From contig OZ220717.1 of assembly GCA_965116625.1 (NCBI GenBank), forward strand, positions 62,001 to 126,000: a stretch of DNA of 64,000 nucleotides. The letters are read 5' to 3'. This stretch comes from VXNE01 sp965116625. Its GTDB lineage: Bacteria; Pseudomonadota; Gammaproteobacteria; Pseudomonadales; Azotimanducaceae. Below are positions 1 through 8,490 of the stretch, piece after piece. How positions within the stretch are numbered: position 1 is the first letter of the stretch; each line of letters starts with the position of its first letter. The notes beneath the pieces were generated by a model. The model saw nothing but the letters and a program-made list of their open reading frames with translations. It made no database searches and was not told where the DNA came from. Made by a program: the position numbers and the translations under genes.

Positions 1-615
1 GGCTCGAAATTCACCGGCACGATGCGAAGACAGGTCGATATCCTCAAGGCGGCAGAACCGGATGCGGTGATCTGTATCGGCGCATACGCCGCCTGTGCGG
101 CGTTCGCCCGCGATGCCGTCGACCACGGCCTCCGCGTCCCTATCGCCAACCTGTCTTTCGTCGGCAGCGAGAACCTTCTCAAACTGCTTACGGAGGGGCG
201 TGAAGACAGCCGCCAATACACCGACCTCCTCGTGAACTCCCAGGTCGTGCCGAGTTACGAAGCCGTCTCCGTTGCCGCGGTCCAGGAGTACCGCGACTTC
301 ATGCAGCGCTACGACCCGGAAGCGCCAGCCGAACTGGTACAGGAAGCGTATGCGCCGTTCGCCCACAGCTTCGTCAGCCTCGAGGGGTTTCTCGACGCCA
401 AGCTGATGGTGGAAATACTGCGCCGACTGGGCGATGCGCCTTCGCGAGAGGCATTGCCCCGTGCCGTATTCAGCATCAAGGACTACGACCTCGGCATCGG
501 AGAGCGCGTATCGTTCGGACCCGACCGGCGCCAGGGCCTGCAACGCGTCTACTACACCGTGGTCGACCAGGGGCGTTTCGTTCCCCTGGACGACTGGGGC
601 AAACGGTTCGCCTGA
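1..615 (+). CDS. ABC-type periplasmic substrate-binding protein (partial, 5' end outside window)
   Basis: The reading frame is open to the first base, so this is the C-terminal part (about 204 codons) of a larger protein. The pattern DAVICIGAY, then PIANLSFVGSE, then a late YYTVVDQGRF strand resembles the second lobe of type I periplasmic binding proteins of the branched-chain amino acid (LivJ/Peripla_BP_6) class. Such proteins bind a small ligand in the periplasm, for a transporter or for a membrane sensor. The next gene, 15 bases downstream, is a two-TM sensor-like protein, so a sensing role is possible. The ligand cannot be told from sequence. An internal ATG at 22 exists but is unlikely to be the start because the fold is already under way there. 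Confidence 0.75.
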   Translation, partial: GSKFTGTMRRQVDILKAAEPDAVICIGAYAACAAFARDAVDHGLRVPIANLSFVGSENLLKLLTEGREDSRQYTDLLVNSQVVPSYEAVSVAAVQEYRDFMQRYDPEAPAELVQEAYAPFAHSFVSLEGFLDAKLMVEILRRLGDAPSREALPRAVFSIKDYDLGIGERVSFGPDRRQGLQRVYYTVVDQGRFVPLDDWGKRFA

Positions 616-630
616 GCGGGGGCATTTTTC

Positions 631-1398
631 GTGAAGCTCGCGGACATCAAGGTCGAGAAACTCTTCCAGAAGACGTTGTTCGGCGTGCTCTCCCTGTTCG
701 GGGTCATCGGACTGTCGACTTCGATCCTTCTCATCTACACCGTCAACGACTACCTGTCGGAGGAATACGAAGACAACAGCAAGGACATAGCGAAGACCGT
801 CGCGGACTCGAGCGTCGACATCCTGCTGAATCGCGACCTCGCCGCCCTGCAGTCCCTGATCGACCAGTTCGTCGAAATCCAGGGCATCAGCTACATATAC
901 ATCGTGGACGAGACCGGCGAGTTCCTGGCACATACGTTCGTTCCCGGCATCCCGGCAGAGATCCTCGCGGACGATCCCACCTCCACCGAGACCGTCGAAC
1001 GGAAGATTGACGGCATGGGGGACTTCGTCGAGGTGGGCAGCCCGATCCTGGCGGGGGTAGCCGGCACCGTCCGCCTCGGTATGGACACCGGGGTCATAGC
1101 ACTGAAAGTCCAGCGCGCCATCGGCAGGCAGCTGTACCTGGTCTGCATCATTTTCGCGGTGGGCGTGGCCGCGGCGCTGTGGTTCGTCAAGCTGGCGGCG
1201 AATCCCCTGCGCGACGTTCTCGCCTACGCGGTGGCACTCGCGCGCAACGAAGACCGGGAGGTGTCCAGTCGCCGCGAGGTTCTTGAACGCAAGGACGAGG
1301 CGGGGCAACTGGCGCGGCTCTTCCTGTATTTCTCGCGGGGCGAGCCGCCGGACGACGACGCGCCATCGGGGCCAGGGCGGGCCAGCCCGGGGGCCTGA
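631..1398 (+). CDS. Two-TM membrane sensor-like protein without output domain
   Basis: 255 residues starting at GTG. There is an N-terminal membrane helix (about residues 14-36, FGVLSLFGVIGLSTSILLIY), a periplasmic region of about 130 residues with the feel of a single Cache/PAS-like sensor (ISYIYIVDETGEFLAHT), and a second helix (about 171-190, LVCIIFAVGVAAALWFV). A HAMP-like stretch follows (ANPLRDVLAYAVALARNED). The protein then ends after a Pro/Gly-rich tail with no kinase, cyclase or methyl-acceptor domain. It lies between a binding protein and an MFS carrier on the same strand with gaps of 15 and 5 bases, so the three are probably one operon. It may pass a signal to a separate partner, but that is inference. 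Confidence 0.65.
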   Translation: MKLADIKVEKLFQKTLFGVLSLFGVIGLSTSILLIYTVNDYLSEEYEDNSKDIAKTVADSSVDILLNRDLAALQSLIDQFVEIQGISYIYIVDETGEFLAHTFVPGIPAEILADDPTSTETVERKIDGMGDFVEVGSPILAGVAGTVRLGMDTGVIALKVQRAIGRQLYLVCIIFAVGVAAALWFVKLAANPLRDVLAYAVALARNEDREVSSRREVLERKDEAGQLARLFLYFSRGEPPDDDAPSGPGRASPGA

Positions 1399-1403
1399 GC
1401 GCC

Positions 1404-2759
1404 ATGCCGATACGCTTTCCCAACATCCGCCGGTGGCTGATACTCGCGAGTTGCACTGCCCTGCAGCTTTGCCTCGGGACCGTGTACGCGTGGAGCTTCT
1501 TCCAGAAGATGCTCGTGGAGCAGTTTGGCTGGACCAACGGGCAAACTGCCGCGGCTTTCAGCATCACGATCTTCTCCCTGGGGCTTTCCGCCGCCTGGGG
1601 AGGCATGGCGCTATCCCGGTTCGGCCCGCGAAAGCTTGCCCTGGCAGGCAGCGTGATGTTTTGCGGCGGCTACCTCATCGGCAGCCTGGCCCTCGAACTG
1701 GATCTCCTCATGCTGTTCTACGTCGGGTATGGCGTCATGGGCGGCGCGGGCATCGGACTCGGCTACGTGACACCGGTCGCGACGGCGTCGAAGTGGTTCC
1801 CCGACCACAAGGGCCTGGCTACCGGGATCACCGTGATGGGCTTCGGCGTGGGCGCGCTGCTCCTGAGCAAGGGGCTGGCTCCGTTCCTCGTGGTGCAGAC
1901 CCAGCACGACCTGACGATGGTGTTTTTCTGGCTCGGCATCATCTTCGCCTGCATCCTGATCCCCGTGAGTTTCCTGATGTCCGATCCGCCGGCCGATTTC
2001 GATCCAACGAAGTCCACCGAAGAAGAGGAACAGGAGGGACAACAGGAGGCGGCGGTTCCGCAACCCGAACCGGAGGCGGCACCGCCCATGAAGGCGTGCC
2101 TGACATCCCCTGAATACGCCATCATGTGGATCGTCTTCTTCTTCAACATCGCTGCGGGCATCTCTGTCATCAGTTTCCAGTCGCCGCTCCTGCAGGATGT
2201 CTGGGGCCTGGCCGATTCATCGCTGGAGCCCGAAGTGCTCGCCGGCTACGGGGCTACGCTCATCGCCGTCAGTTCGCTCTGCAACGGCGTCGGGCGCCTG
2301 TTGTGGGGACTGCTGTCCGATCGCATCGGCCGCGTGCGCGTATTCCAGATACTCCTCGGCAGCCAGGTCGTTGTCTTCGGCATCCTGATGACCGAAACCA
2401 ATCCCTGGATCTTCTCGATCCTCGTCTGCTACGTCCTGCTCTGCTTCGGCGGCGGCTTCGCCACCATGCCCTCCTTCGTCACGGACGTGTTCGGCAGCGA
2501 GCGGATGTCCGCGGTCTACGGCACCATACTTACCGCCTGGTCGGCAGCGGGCGTCTTCGGCCCGCTGTACGTGGGGTACCTGATGGACCAGTACCCCGAC
2601 CGCGCGGTCACCTACTGCTTCCTGATCGGTGTCGTGATGCTCGTGTTCGGCTATATCTTCACGTTCCTCCTGCGCGACGACCGCATCCAGGTATCCCGGC
2701 CGACGGTGGAAGGCACCCTGCGCGAGTTCGGCATCGAGCCACGCCCGCGCGAGGCCTAG
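1404..2759 (+). CDS. MFS transporter, OFA (oxalate/formate antiporter-like) family
   Basis: 451 residues with about 12 hydrophobic segments in two halves joined by an acidic cytoplasmic loop (about residues 195-225, rich in E and Q). The opening RRWLILASCTALQLCLGTVYAWSFF region and the pattern GVGRLLWGLLSDRIGR are typical of the OFA family (oxalate:formate antiporter relatives), which move monocarboxylates or dicarboxylates across the inner membrane. The substrate is not predictable; the formate dehydrogenase operon lies 9 kb away and is no proof. The start ATG follows the previous stop by 5 bases. The TAG stop lies at the very edge of the MITE-like repeat that follows. Confidence 0.85.
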   Translation: MPIRFPNIRRWLILASCTALQLCLGTVYAWSFFQKMLVEQFGWTNGQTAAAFSITIFSLGLSAAWGGMALSRFGPRKLALAGSVMFCGGYLIGSLALELDLLMLFYVGYGVMGGAGIGLGYVTPVATASKWFPDHKGLATGITVMGFGVGALLLSKGLAPFLVVQTQHDLTMVFFWLGIIFACILIPVSFLMSDPPADFDPTKSTEEEEQEGQQEAAVPQPEPEAAPPMKACLTSPEYAIMWIVFFFNIAAGISVISFQSPLLQDVWGLADSSLEPEVLAGYGATLIAVSSLCNGVGRLLWGLLSDRIGRVRVFQILLGSQVVVFGILMTETNPWIFSILVCYVLLCFGGGFATMPSFVTDVFGSERMSAVYGTILTAWSAAGVFGPLYVGYLMDQYPDRAVTYCFLIGVVMLVFGYIFTFLLRDDRIQVSRPTVEGTLREFGIEPRPREA

Positions 2760-3003
2760 CCCGCATATCTCACCAAGGGCCGCGATGATCGCGCAGGTTT
2801 TTTTTCGTGTGCGCGTGCTCGCGAGCGGAAGCATAGCCGTCGCTTATGGTGCAGCGAGCACGTGCGCGCACACGGAAAAAAGACCAGCGAGGGCGCGGCA
2901 GCGCGGTCTGTTACCTGTCCGAACGTCGAAACCGAACATACGTCATTGAAATGCAATGACCTTTGCTGATTCAACAAGCGCCTTGGTGAGATATGCGGGT
3001 TAG
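2756..3003. mobile_element. MITE-like palindromic element between convergent genes
   Basis: About 248 bases bounded by perfect 19-base inverted repeats CCCGCATATCTCACCAAGG at 2760-2778 and its complement at 2981-2999; the similarity extends to about 23 bases (2756-2778, 2981-3003). Inside is a second imperfect inverted repeat: a T-run followed by CGTGTGCGCGTGCTCGC near 2798-2823, against GCGAGCACGTGCGCGCACACGG plus an A-run near 2854-2881. No protein of note is encoded. It sits exactly between the stops of two convergent genes. Size, terminal repeats and lack of coding fit a non-autonomous miniature element. The ends recall IS1380-type termini, from memory only. The inner hairpin with flanking A/T runs could also end transcription from both sides. 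Confidence 0.6.
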
Positions 3004-3005
3004 AG

Positions 3006-4397
3006 TCAGGCCGAAGGCGCGGGATCAATGGGCGTCGGCATCGGGCTTTCCGCCTCGATCGCCTCCGCCGCCATCAGGCAGAGATCGTCCCGATAGAGTT
3101 CCGCGTAGACCTGGATGCCCGTGGCCAGCCCGTCGGATACACCCGTCGGCAGCGCCAACGCCGGAAAGCCCAGCGCGTTGCCCGGCGTGATGAACCGGAC
3201 CGTGTAGAGGAACACCTGCAATCCCCCCTCGGGGTCGAGATCCGCGTCGATCTGCCACGGTGCGCACGTCCAGGTCGGACCGATGGCGACCGCATACCCG
3301 GTCAGCCATTCCGACCAGAGCGCCCGAAGCCGCCGGCGTTCACGGTGAATTGCTGCATTCGGCATGCTGCGTGCGTCGAAGTGCCCGGCCATCCTGACCA
3401 GGGACTCGTAGACGACCGGCCGCAATATGGGCCCCATCTCCGCGAACAGGACCTCCGAGTCGTAGGTGATCACCTTGCCCCAGATATCGTTGACGTGGTC
3501 GAGTTCCGGCGCCGCGGCCTCCTCGACTTGCCAGCCACGGTCTGCAAGGACGCCTCCCGCGCGCTCGATCTCCGAGACTGTCGACACGGGCAGCTCCACG
3601 CCCGGAATCTTCGTCACCAGCGCGGCGCGCGGGTGTTCCGGAACAGGACCGGTCAGCGGCACATCTACCGATTGAGGATCGGACCGGTCCCGCCCCGCCA
3701 GGATCGACAGCCCGAGCCTGAGGTCAGCCACCGAGCGCGCCATCGGGCCGTCGGTCAGGAACGCGTTCGCCACACCGAAATCCGCGAGGTTCACCGTCGC
3801 CAGCGGCACGCGCCCCACCGTCGGCTTCAAGGAGGCCACCCCGCAGCAATACGCCGGATTGCGCAGGGAACCGCCGATGTCGTTGCCGAGTCCGAACGGC
3901 GTCATGCCGGTGGCAAGTGCCGATGCCTCGCCGCCGCTTGAGCCGCCCGGCGTCAGGTCGGGGTTCCAAGGGTTGCGCGTGCGGCCGCGGAGCGGGTTGT
4001 CCGTGTCGAGCCGCACGCCCATTTCCGGCATGTTGGTCCGGGCCAGCGGGATGCCTCCGGCCCGCTTCACGCGCTCGACGATCACGGCGTCACGTTCCGG
4101 CAGAAGCTCCGCCAGCGCAGGCACGCCGTTCGTGGTCGGCGAGCCAACGCAGTCGATGTTCTCCTTGATGCTGAACGGCACGCCGTGCAGCGGACCGCGA
4201 TCGTCGTCCGATGCGGCGTCGGCGGTGTCGGCCGCTTCCAGCGCACTCTCCGCGAGCGTCACGGTCACCGCGTTGACGATCGGATTCACTTCTTCGATGC
4301 GGTCAAGGTGCGCCTGGACCACTTCGCGGCTCGAAACTTCGCCGGCGCGGATCAATGCGGCCAGCTCGCCAGCGGTTCGCCTCCACAGTTCGCTCAT
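3006..4397 (-). CDS. Amidase signature family amidase
   Basis: About 463 residues. The amidase-signature triad is complete: Lys near residue 78 (PFSIKENID), cis-Ser near 153 in PGGSSGGEAS, and the nucleophile Ser near 177 in NDIGGSLRNPA. These enzymes hydrolyse carboxylic amides to acid plus ammonia. The family includes GatA and many catabolic amidases; no gatB/gatC neighbours are present, so a catabolic role is more likely. The start is the ATG at 4397, chosen because AGGAG lies 8 bases upstream; a GTG one codon earlier is less well placed. The gene is convergent with the MFS gene across the MITE-like element. Substrate unknown. Confidence 0.88.
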   Translation of the reverse strand: MSELWRRTAGELAALIRAGEVSSREVVQAHLDRIEEVNPIVNAVTVTLAESALEAADTADAASDDDRGPLHGVPFSIKENIDCVGSPTTNGVPALAELLPERDAVIVERVKRAGGIPLARTNMPEMGVRLDTDNPLRGRTRNPWNPDLTPGGSSGGEASALATGMTPFGLGNDIGGSLRNPAYCCGVASLKPTVGRVPLATVNLADFGVANAFLTDGPMARSVADLRLGLSILAGRDRSDPQSVDVPLTGPVPEHPRAALVTKIPGVELPVSTVSEIERAGGVLADRGWQVEEAAAPELDHVNDIWGKVITYDSEVLFAEMGPILRPVVYESLVRMAGHFDARSMPNAAIHRERRRLRALWSEWLTGYAVAIGPTWTCAPWQIDADLDPEGGLQVFLYTVRFITPGNALGFPALALPTGVSDGLATGIQVYAELYRDDLCLMAAEAIEAESPMPTPIDPAPSA

Positions 4398-4489
4398 CAC
4401 CCAATCTCCTCAACCTTCGAGGAGCATCCTACGCTCGGCGTGCGAAGGAAAACATGGGTGACTACGAGGTCGCCCATGCCCGGCCCTGA

Positions 4490-5383
4490 TTAGCGGGTGA
4501 CCTCCACATCGTGGATGTGGGCGGTGATGGCGGAGACGATTGCACCTATGACGGGTTCAGGCAGATCGTGGCCCAGCTTTTCGATCTCGAGGTAGGTGGC
4601 CCCTGGAATGGCGGAGGCGGTGTCGCGCCCCGCTTCCGGCGGAACCAGGGGATCGGCGTCCCCGTGTATCACCAGGGCCGGAACGTCGAGGCCCTCCAGG
4701 GCTGCGCGGCGATCACCGTCGGCGAGAATGGCGGCAAGCTGCCTTAGCGTGCCGTCCGGCCGGTAAGCCCGCTCGATGGCCCGGCCCGCGAAACGGGCGC
4801 CGCCCATTTTTTCCGAGTCGAAGTGCGGCCCCGCAAAGACCTGCCATGCCTGGATGCTCAAGGGTATGGCCGCCTCGGCGTCTTCCACGCCCGATGACGC
4901 GAGCAGCGCCCCCACGGCTTCCTCGCTCGGCGGCGGCAGTTCCGGGTTCCCGGTGGACGACATGATGGAAGTCAGGCTGTACACGCGGTCCGGACAATCG
5001 ATGGCCATGCGCTGGCCGATCATGCCGCCCATCGACACGCCGATGACATGGGCGCCTCCCTGGCCGATGTGATCGAGCAGGTCGACCGCATCCCGCGCCA
5101 TGTCCGAAAGCGAATACGCGGGGACAAGGTCTCCCGGATCGTCGCGGGCCGCCAGCAGCGACATCAGGGAAGGCGGGGGCGCTTCAGACCCGTGGGACAG
5201 GCCCGAGTCCCGGTTGTCGAAGACCACGGCGCACAGGCCGGCGTCGACTACCCCTTCGATGAGCGAGTTCGGCCAATGGACGACCTGGCATCCCAGGCCC
5301 GAGATGAAGAGCACGCGGGGATCGGCACGTGAACCCGAGTGTTCGAAGTAGATCTCACCGCTCTTTGCCGCGAACCTAGCCAT
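4490..5383 (-). CDS. Alpha/beta hydrolase
   Basis: About 297 residues of alpha/beta hydrolase fold. The oxyanion strand is VLFISGLGCQ. The nucleophile elbow is GVSMGG, the acid is in VIHGDADPLVPP and the histidine is in LGHDLPE near the C-terminus. The order and spacing match esterases and epoxide-hydrolase-like enzymes (COG0596 type). The frame extends upstream, but the ATG at 5383 is chosen because homologues begin just before the first beta-strand and the upstream residues look non-protein. It is divergent from the Gfo/Idh/MocA gene, so the 5384-5577 interval must hold promoters for both. Substrate unknown. Confidence 0.85.
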   Translation of the reverse strand: MARFAAKSGEIYFEHSGSRADPRVLFISGLGCQVVHWPNSLIEGVVDAGLCAVVFDNRDSGLSHGSEAPPPSLMSLLAARDDPGDLVPAYSLSDMARDAVDLLDHIGQGGAHVIGVSMGGMIGQRMAIDCPDRVYSLTSIMSSTGNPELPPPSEEAVGALLASSGVEDAEAAIPLSIQAWQVFAGPHFDSEKMGGARFAGRAIERAYRPDGTLRQLAAILADGDRRAALEGLDVPALVIHGDADPLVPPEAGRDTASAIPGATYLEIEKLGHDLPEPVIGAIVSAITAHIHDVEVTR

Positions 5384-5577
5384 GGCGGACTGAACTCTCC
5401 CGTGGACCCTGGAAAAACAGCCGGCGAATCTTAGCCTATATTCGGCGCGGGCCGGGGCCGATTTTTTGGTTGAAGGACGGGTACCGCCAACAAGTGGCAT
5501 AGCGAACCGTCGCAGATTCGACGCCGGCAGGGATGCCCCTTAACATGGCTTACTCTCACCCTGAGGGAGCGGCGAAC

Positions 5578-6555
5578 GTGGCAGATCCCCTTCGTGTCGG
5601 GACATTGGGCGTCGCCCGGATCACTCCAGGTGGCCTGACCGGGCCAGCCGCCCACAATCCCGATGTCGTCGTGGCCGCCGTTGCCGCCCGGGACCGCTCC
5701 CGCGCCGAGGCGTTCGCCGAGCAGCACGGCATCGAGTCCGTCTACGACAGCTACGACGAGGTCATCCTCGACCCCACCCTGGATGCCATCTACAACCCGC
5801 TGCCCATCAGCCACCACCACGAATACACCATCAAGGCGTTGCGCGCCGGCAAGCACGTGTTGTGCGAGAAGTCCTTTGCGCTGAACGCCCTGGAAGCCGA
5901 AGAGATGGCTGCCGTCGCCCGCGAAACCGGCCTGGTGCTCATCGAGGGTTTCCACACTCGATACCACCCCGTTTTTCTGCGCGCGATGGATATCTACGGC
6001 TCGGGAGTCCTCGGCAAGATCCAGCGCGTCGATGCCCGCTTCGGCATCCGAACGCCCGCAACCACCGATATCCGCATGAACTACGAGACTGGCGGCGGCG
6101 CGACCATGGACATCGGCTGCTATCCGATATCCTGGCTACGCCACATCACGCGGCAGGAACCCGAAGTCGTCAGCGCCGAGGCGCGCATCGGCAACCCCGA
6201 CGTGGACCTCTGGCTGAAGGCCGAACATCGCCTGGCCGACGGCGCCGTCGCGACGACGCTGGGATCCATGATCGAAGAGCAATACGTCGCCGAACTTCGG
6301 GTCCAGGGCGAACGGGGCAGCCTGCTGGTGGACAACCCGCTGCTGCCCCACAACTCGCATTTCATCGAATTGACCGTCGATGGCGAGACCACCCGCGAGA
6401 CACTCACCCACCGTCCGACCTACGCGTATCAACTCGACGCATTCGTCGATGCCGTACGCAACGGCACGCCACTGCCGACCGACGCCGAGGACGCGGTAAA
6501 GCAGATGCGCGTCATCGATGCGGCTTACCGGGCGGCCGGGATGCGTACGCGGTAG
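5578..6555 (+). CDS. Gfo/Idh/MocA family NAD(P)-dependent oxidoreductase
   Basis: About 325 residues with an N-terminal Rossmann fold (LRVGTLGVARITPGG), the family signature region YNPLPISHHHEYTIKALRAGKHVLCEKSF containing the conserved EK, and a C-terminal alpha/beta domain beginning near GFHTRYHPVF. Members oxidise or reduce sugars, inositols or related alcohols with NAD(P); the substrate here is not known. The start is taken as GTG 5578 because GAGGGAG lies about 9 bases upstream and the Rossmann strand follows at once. ATGs at 5533 and 5545 are alternatives that would add an untypical leader. The following gene is convergent. Confidence 0.85.
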   Translation: MADPLRVGTLGVARITPGGLTGPAAHNPDVVVAAVAARDRSRAEAFAEQHGIESVYDSYDEVILDPTLDAIYNPLPISHHHEYTIKALRAGKHVLCEKSFALNALEAEEMAAVARETGLVLIEGFHTRYHPVFLRAMDIYGSGVLGKIQRVDARFGIRTPATTDIRMNYETGGGATMDIGCYPISWLRHITRQEPEVVSAEARIGNPDVDLWLKAEHRLADGAVATTLGSMIEEQYVAELRVQGERGSLLVDNPLLPHNSHFIELTVDGETTRETLTHRPTYAYQLDAFVDAVRNGTPLPTDAEDAVKQMRVIDAAYRAAGMRTR

Positions 6556-6566
6556 CGGCAAGATTG

Positions 6567-7334
6567 TCAGGGCCGGAACAGGCGGTCCGACAGGAATTCC
6601 TCGACCAGGGTATTGGGGACCGCCTCGAACGCGCGCTCCACCACCGGCGGGTCCGCCACCGGAATCCACTTGAAGCTCTCGGCGACGACGAAGAACGGCG
6701 TACCAGCCTCGTGTGCCGCCTCCGCCAGGGCAAGGGTGCCGACCTTGTTCACGAAGGAACGCGTGCCGATGGCGTCGGCGCCCACCAGCACTGCCCCCGC
6801 CTGGCTGGCCTGTCGAACCGCGTCCGCATCGCGCACGCAACGCGCCCCGAGTTCGGCGGCCAGACTGCGGCCTTCTCCACCCGGTTCGGAGGCGCCGACG
6901 ATCACGCGGCTCGGCGCCAGCGCAAGCAGATGCCGGACAGTGGACGACGCGCTATGGGTCACTATCGATCCTGAAATATCCGCCAGGCGCACACGCCCCA
7001 GTGCGACCGTCTGTTCGAATGCCGCATCGGCGCGGGCCAGGACGCGGTCGCAGTGACGGATAGCCAGTTTCCTGAGGTCGTCGTGCCTCCCCTCGACTGC
7101 CGGCATGCTCGCCATCCAGTGCTGCAGCAGGCTGCCGATGGCACCGATGCCCGGCCGCGCGTGTTGAAGCGTTCGCGCCCAGCCAAACATGGGTTCGACA
7201 TCGACCCGTTCAACGGCCTCGATATGCGCCCGCAGCCCGCGCAGCGCCTGCCGAGCCAAAGTACCTGCACCATCCACGGTATTGCCCGCGAGTTCCCGCG
7301 CGAGTCTGTCCGGGAGAGATTCAATGCCGCTCAC
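6567..7334 (-). CDS. eIF-2B / MtnA / ribose-1,5-bisphosphate isomerase-like protein
   Basis: 255 residues. The C-terminal half has the family hallmarks: GASEPGGEGRSLAAEL, then VLVGADAIGTRSFVNKVGT, then PFFVVAESFKW. The superfamily joins translation factor eIF2B subunits with the sugar-phosphate isomerases MtnA and RBPI. It is shorter than MtnA, and the usual catalytic Cys of MtnA is not evident, so isomerase activity is doubtful. Bacterial stand-alone copies of this size are mostly uncharacterised. It is convergent with the Gfo/Idh/MocA gene (11 bases apart) and divergent from the crotonase gene at 7455. Family call firm, function open. Confidence 0.7.
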   Translation of the reverse strand: MSGIESLPDRLARELAGNTVDGAGTLARQALRGLRAHIEAVERVDVEPMFGWARTLQHARPGIGAIGSLLQHWMASMPAVEGRHDDLRKLAIRHCDRVLARADAAFEQTVALGRVRLADISGSIVTHSASSTVRHLLALAPSRVIVGASEPGGEGRSLAAELGARCVRDADAVRQASQAGAVLVGADAIGTRSFVNKVGTLALAEAAHEAGTPFFVVAESFKWIPVADPPVVERAFEAVPNTLVEEFLSDRLFRP

Positions 7335-7454
7335 AGCGAAGCCATGCTGGTCCGTCGGGAGAATTTGACAGGACGCACGCCTCTATTTCCATCCCCGTGG
7401 CAGGCGGATAGTATTTCGGCGGGCTTCAATCGCGCCGAAGAGGAAAGAAACGTC

Positions 7455-8390
7455 ATGGGCTACAACAACATCACCTACGAGACCGACGACCGGCTGGCAT
7501 TCGTCACGCTGAACCGGCCGGAGAAGCTGAACGCGCTGAGCCATGCCTTGCGCGGGGAGGTGTACGACGCGATGCGCGAAGCCGAGGCGGACCCCGCCAT
7601 CGGCGTCATCATCCTCAAGGGAGCCGGACGCGCCTTTTCCGCCGGCTACGACCTGACGCCCAATCCGAACGAGCAGAGCGACTACGTGAGCAGCCGGTCG
7701 GGCATGCCCGACACCGGCTCCACGCACCCGCAGCACTATGACTGGTCGCGGCATGCGTTGATGGGCCACTGGCTGATCTGGGAACTCGCCAAGCCGGTTA
7801 TCGCGCAGGTTCACGGCTGGTGCCTCGCCGGCGCCACCGAACTCGCATCCATGTGCGACATGCGCATGGTGGCCGACGACGCCCGCGTCGGTTATCCGCC
7901 GGTTCGCGCGCAGGGCACCATGGACATGATGTGGGCACCGTGGTTCATGAAGCCCGGCAAGGCGCGGGCCTTCGCCTATACCGGCGACTGGTACAGCGGC
8001 GAAGAGATGGAGGACTTCGGGTGGGCGACCTATGCCAAGCCGAAGGACGAACTGGAAGAGTTCACCATCCGGTTCGCGCGCCGCCTCGGCCACATCGACA
8101 ACGACCAGTTGAACTACAACAAGCGCGCCGTCAACCGCCAGTACGAGATCATGGGCATACGCACCGGCCTGATGTCCGGCACCGACGTGGAAGCGATGTC
8201 CAAGCACCGCACCGCAGCCGGCGAGTTCGGTCGACGCGTGCGAGAAGACGGTTTGAAATCTGCGCTGGAGTGGCGCGACGGGCCGTTCGGCGACTTCCGC
8301 GGGGAATACGCGTCGGCACCCAAAAACCGGGCGATTGCCGGAACGGACGGCTCAACGGCCAAGCCGGGGGACGCCGACTACAGCCGGTAG
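7455..8390 (+). CDS. Enoyl-CoA hydratase/isomerase (crotonase) family protein
   Basis: 311 residues of crotonase fold. Visible are the N-terminal FVTLNRPEKLNALSHAL, the CoA/oxyanion loop GRAFSAGYDLTP and the second oxyanion segment GWCLAGATELASMCDMR. The usual catalytic Glu of the PEV-x-LG loop is replaced by a YPPVRAQG stretch, so the exact reaction (hydratase, isomerase, hydrolase) cannot be assigned. The C-terminal tail is longer than usual (ends KPGDADYSR). The start ATG 7455 has AGGAAAG about 8 bases upstream; the open frame continues further 5' but without protein-like sequence. A paralogue with the same FSAGYDLT loop lies at 57042. Confidence 0.85.
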   Translation: MGYNNITYETDDRLAFVTLNRPEKLNALSHALRGEVYDAMREAEADPAIGVIILKGAGRAFSAGYDLTPNPNEQSDYVSSRSGMPDTGSTHPQHYDWSRHALMGHWLIWELAKPVIAQVHGWCLAGATELASMCDMRMVADDARVGYPPVRAQGTMDMMWAPWFMKPGKARAFAYTGDWYSGEEMEDFGWATYAKPKDELEEFTIRFARRLGHIDNDQLNYNKRAVNRQYEIMGIRTGLMSGTDVEAMSKHRTAAGEFGRRVREDGLKSALEWRDGPFGDFRGEYASAPKNRAIAGTDGSTAKPGDADYSR

Positions 8391-8490
8391 CGCGGAGGCA
8401 GGTGCCAGCGCCGGACGGACACCTTCGAGTTCGGATTCGTATTGGCGAGGGTTCGCCCTCGCCCCCGGCTGGAGCACAGCCGAGGTTCGG

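Noticed and set aside
7365..7409. Promoter with TTGACA upstream of the crotonase gene
   Set aside because: TTGACA is at 7365 but no -10 lies at a workable spacing.
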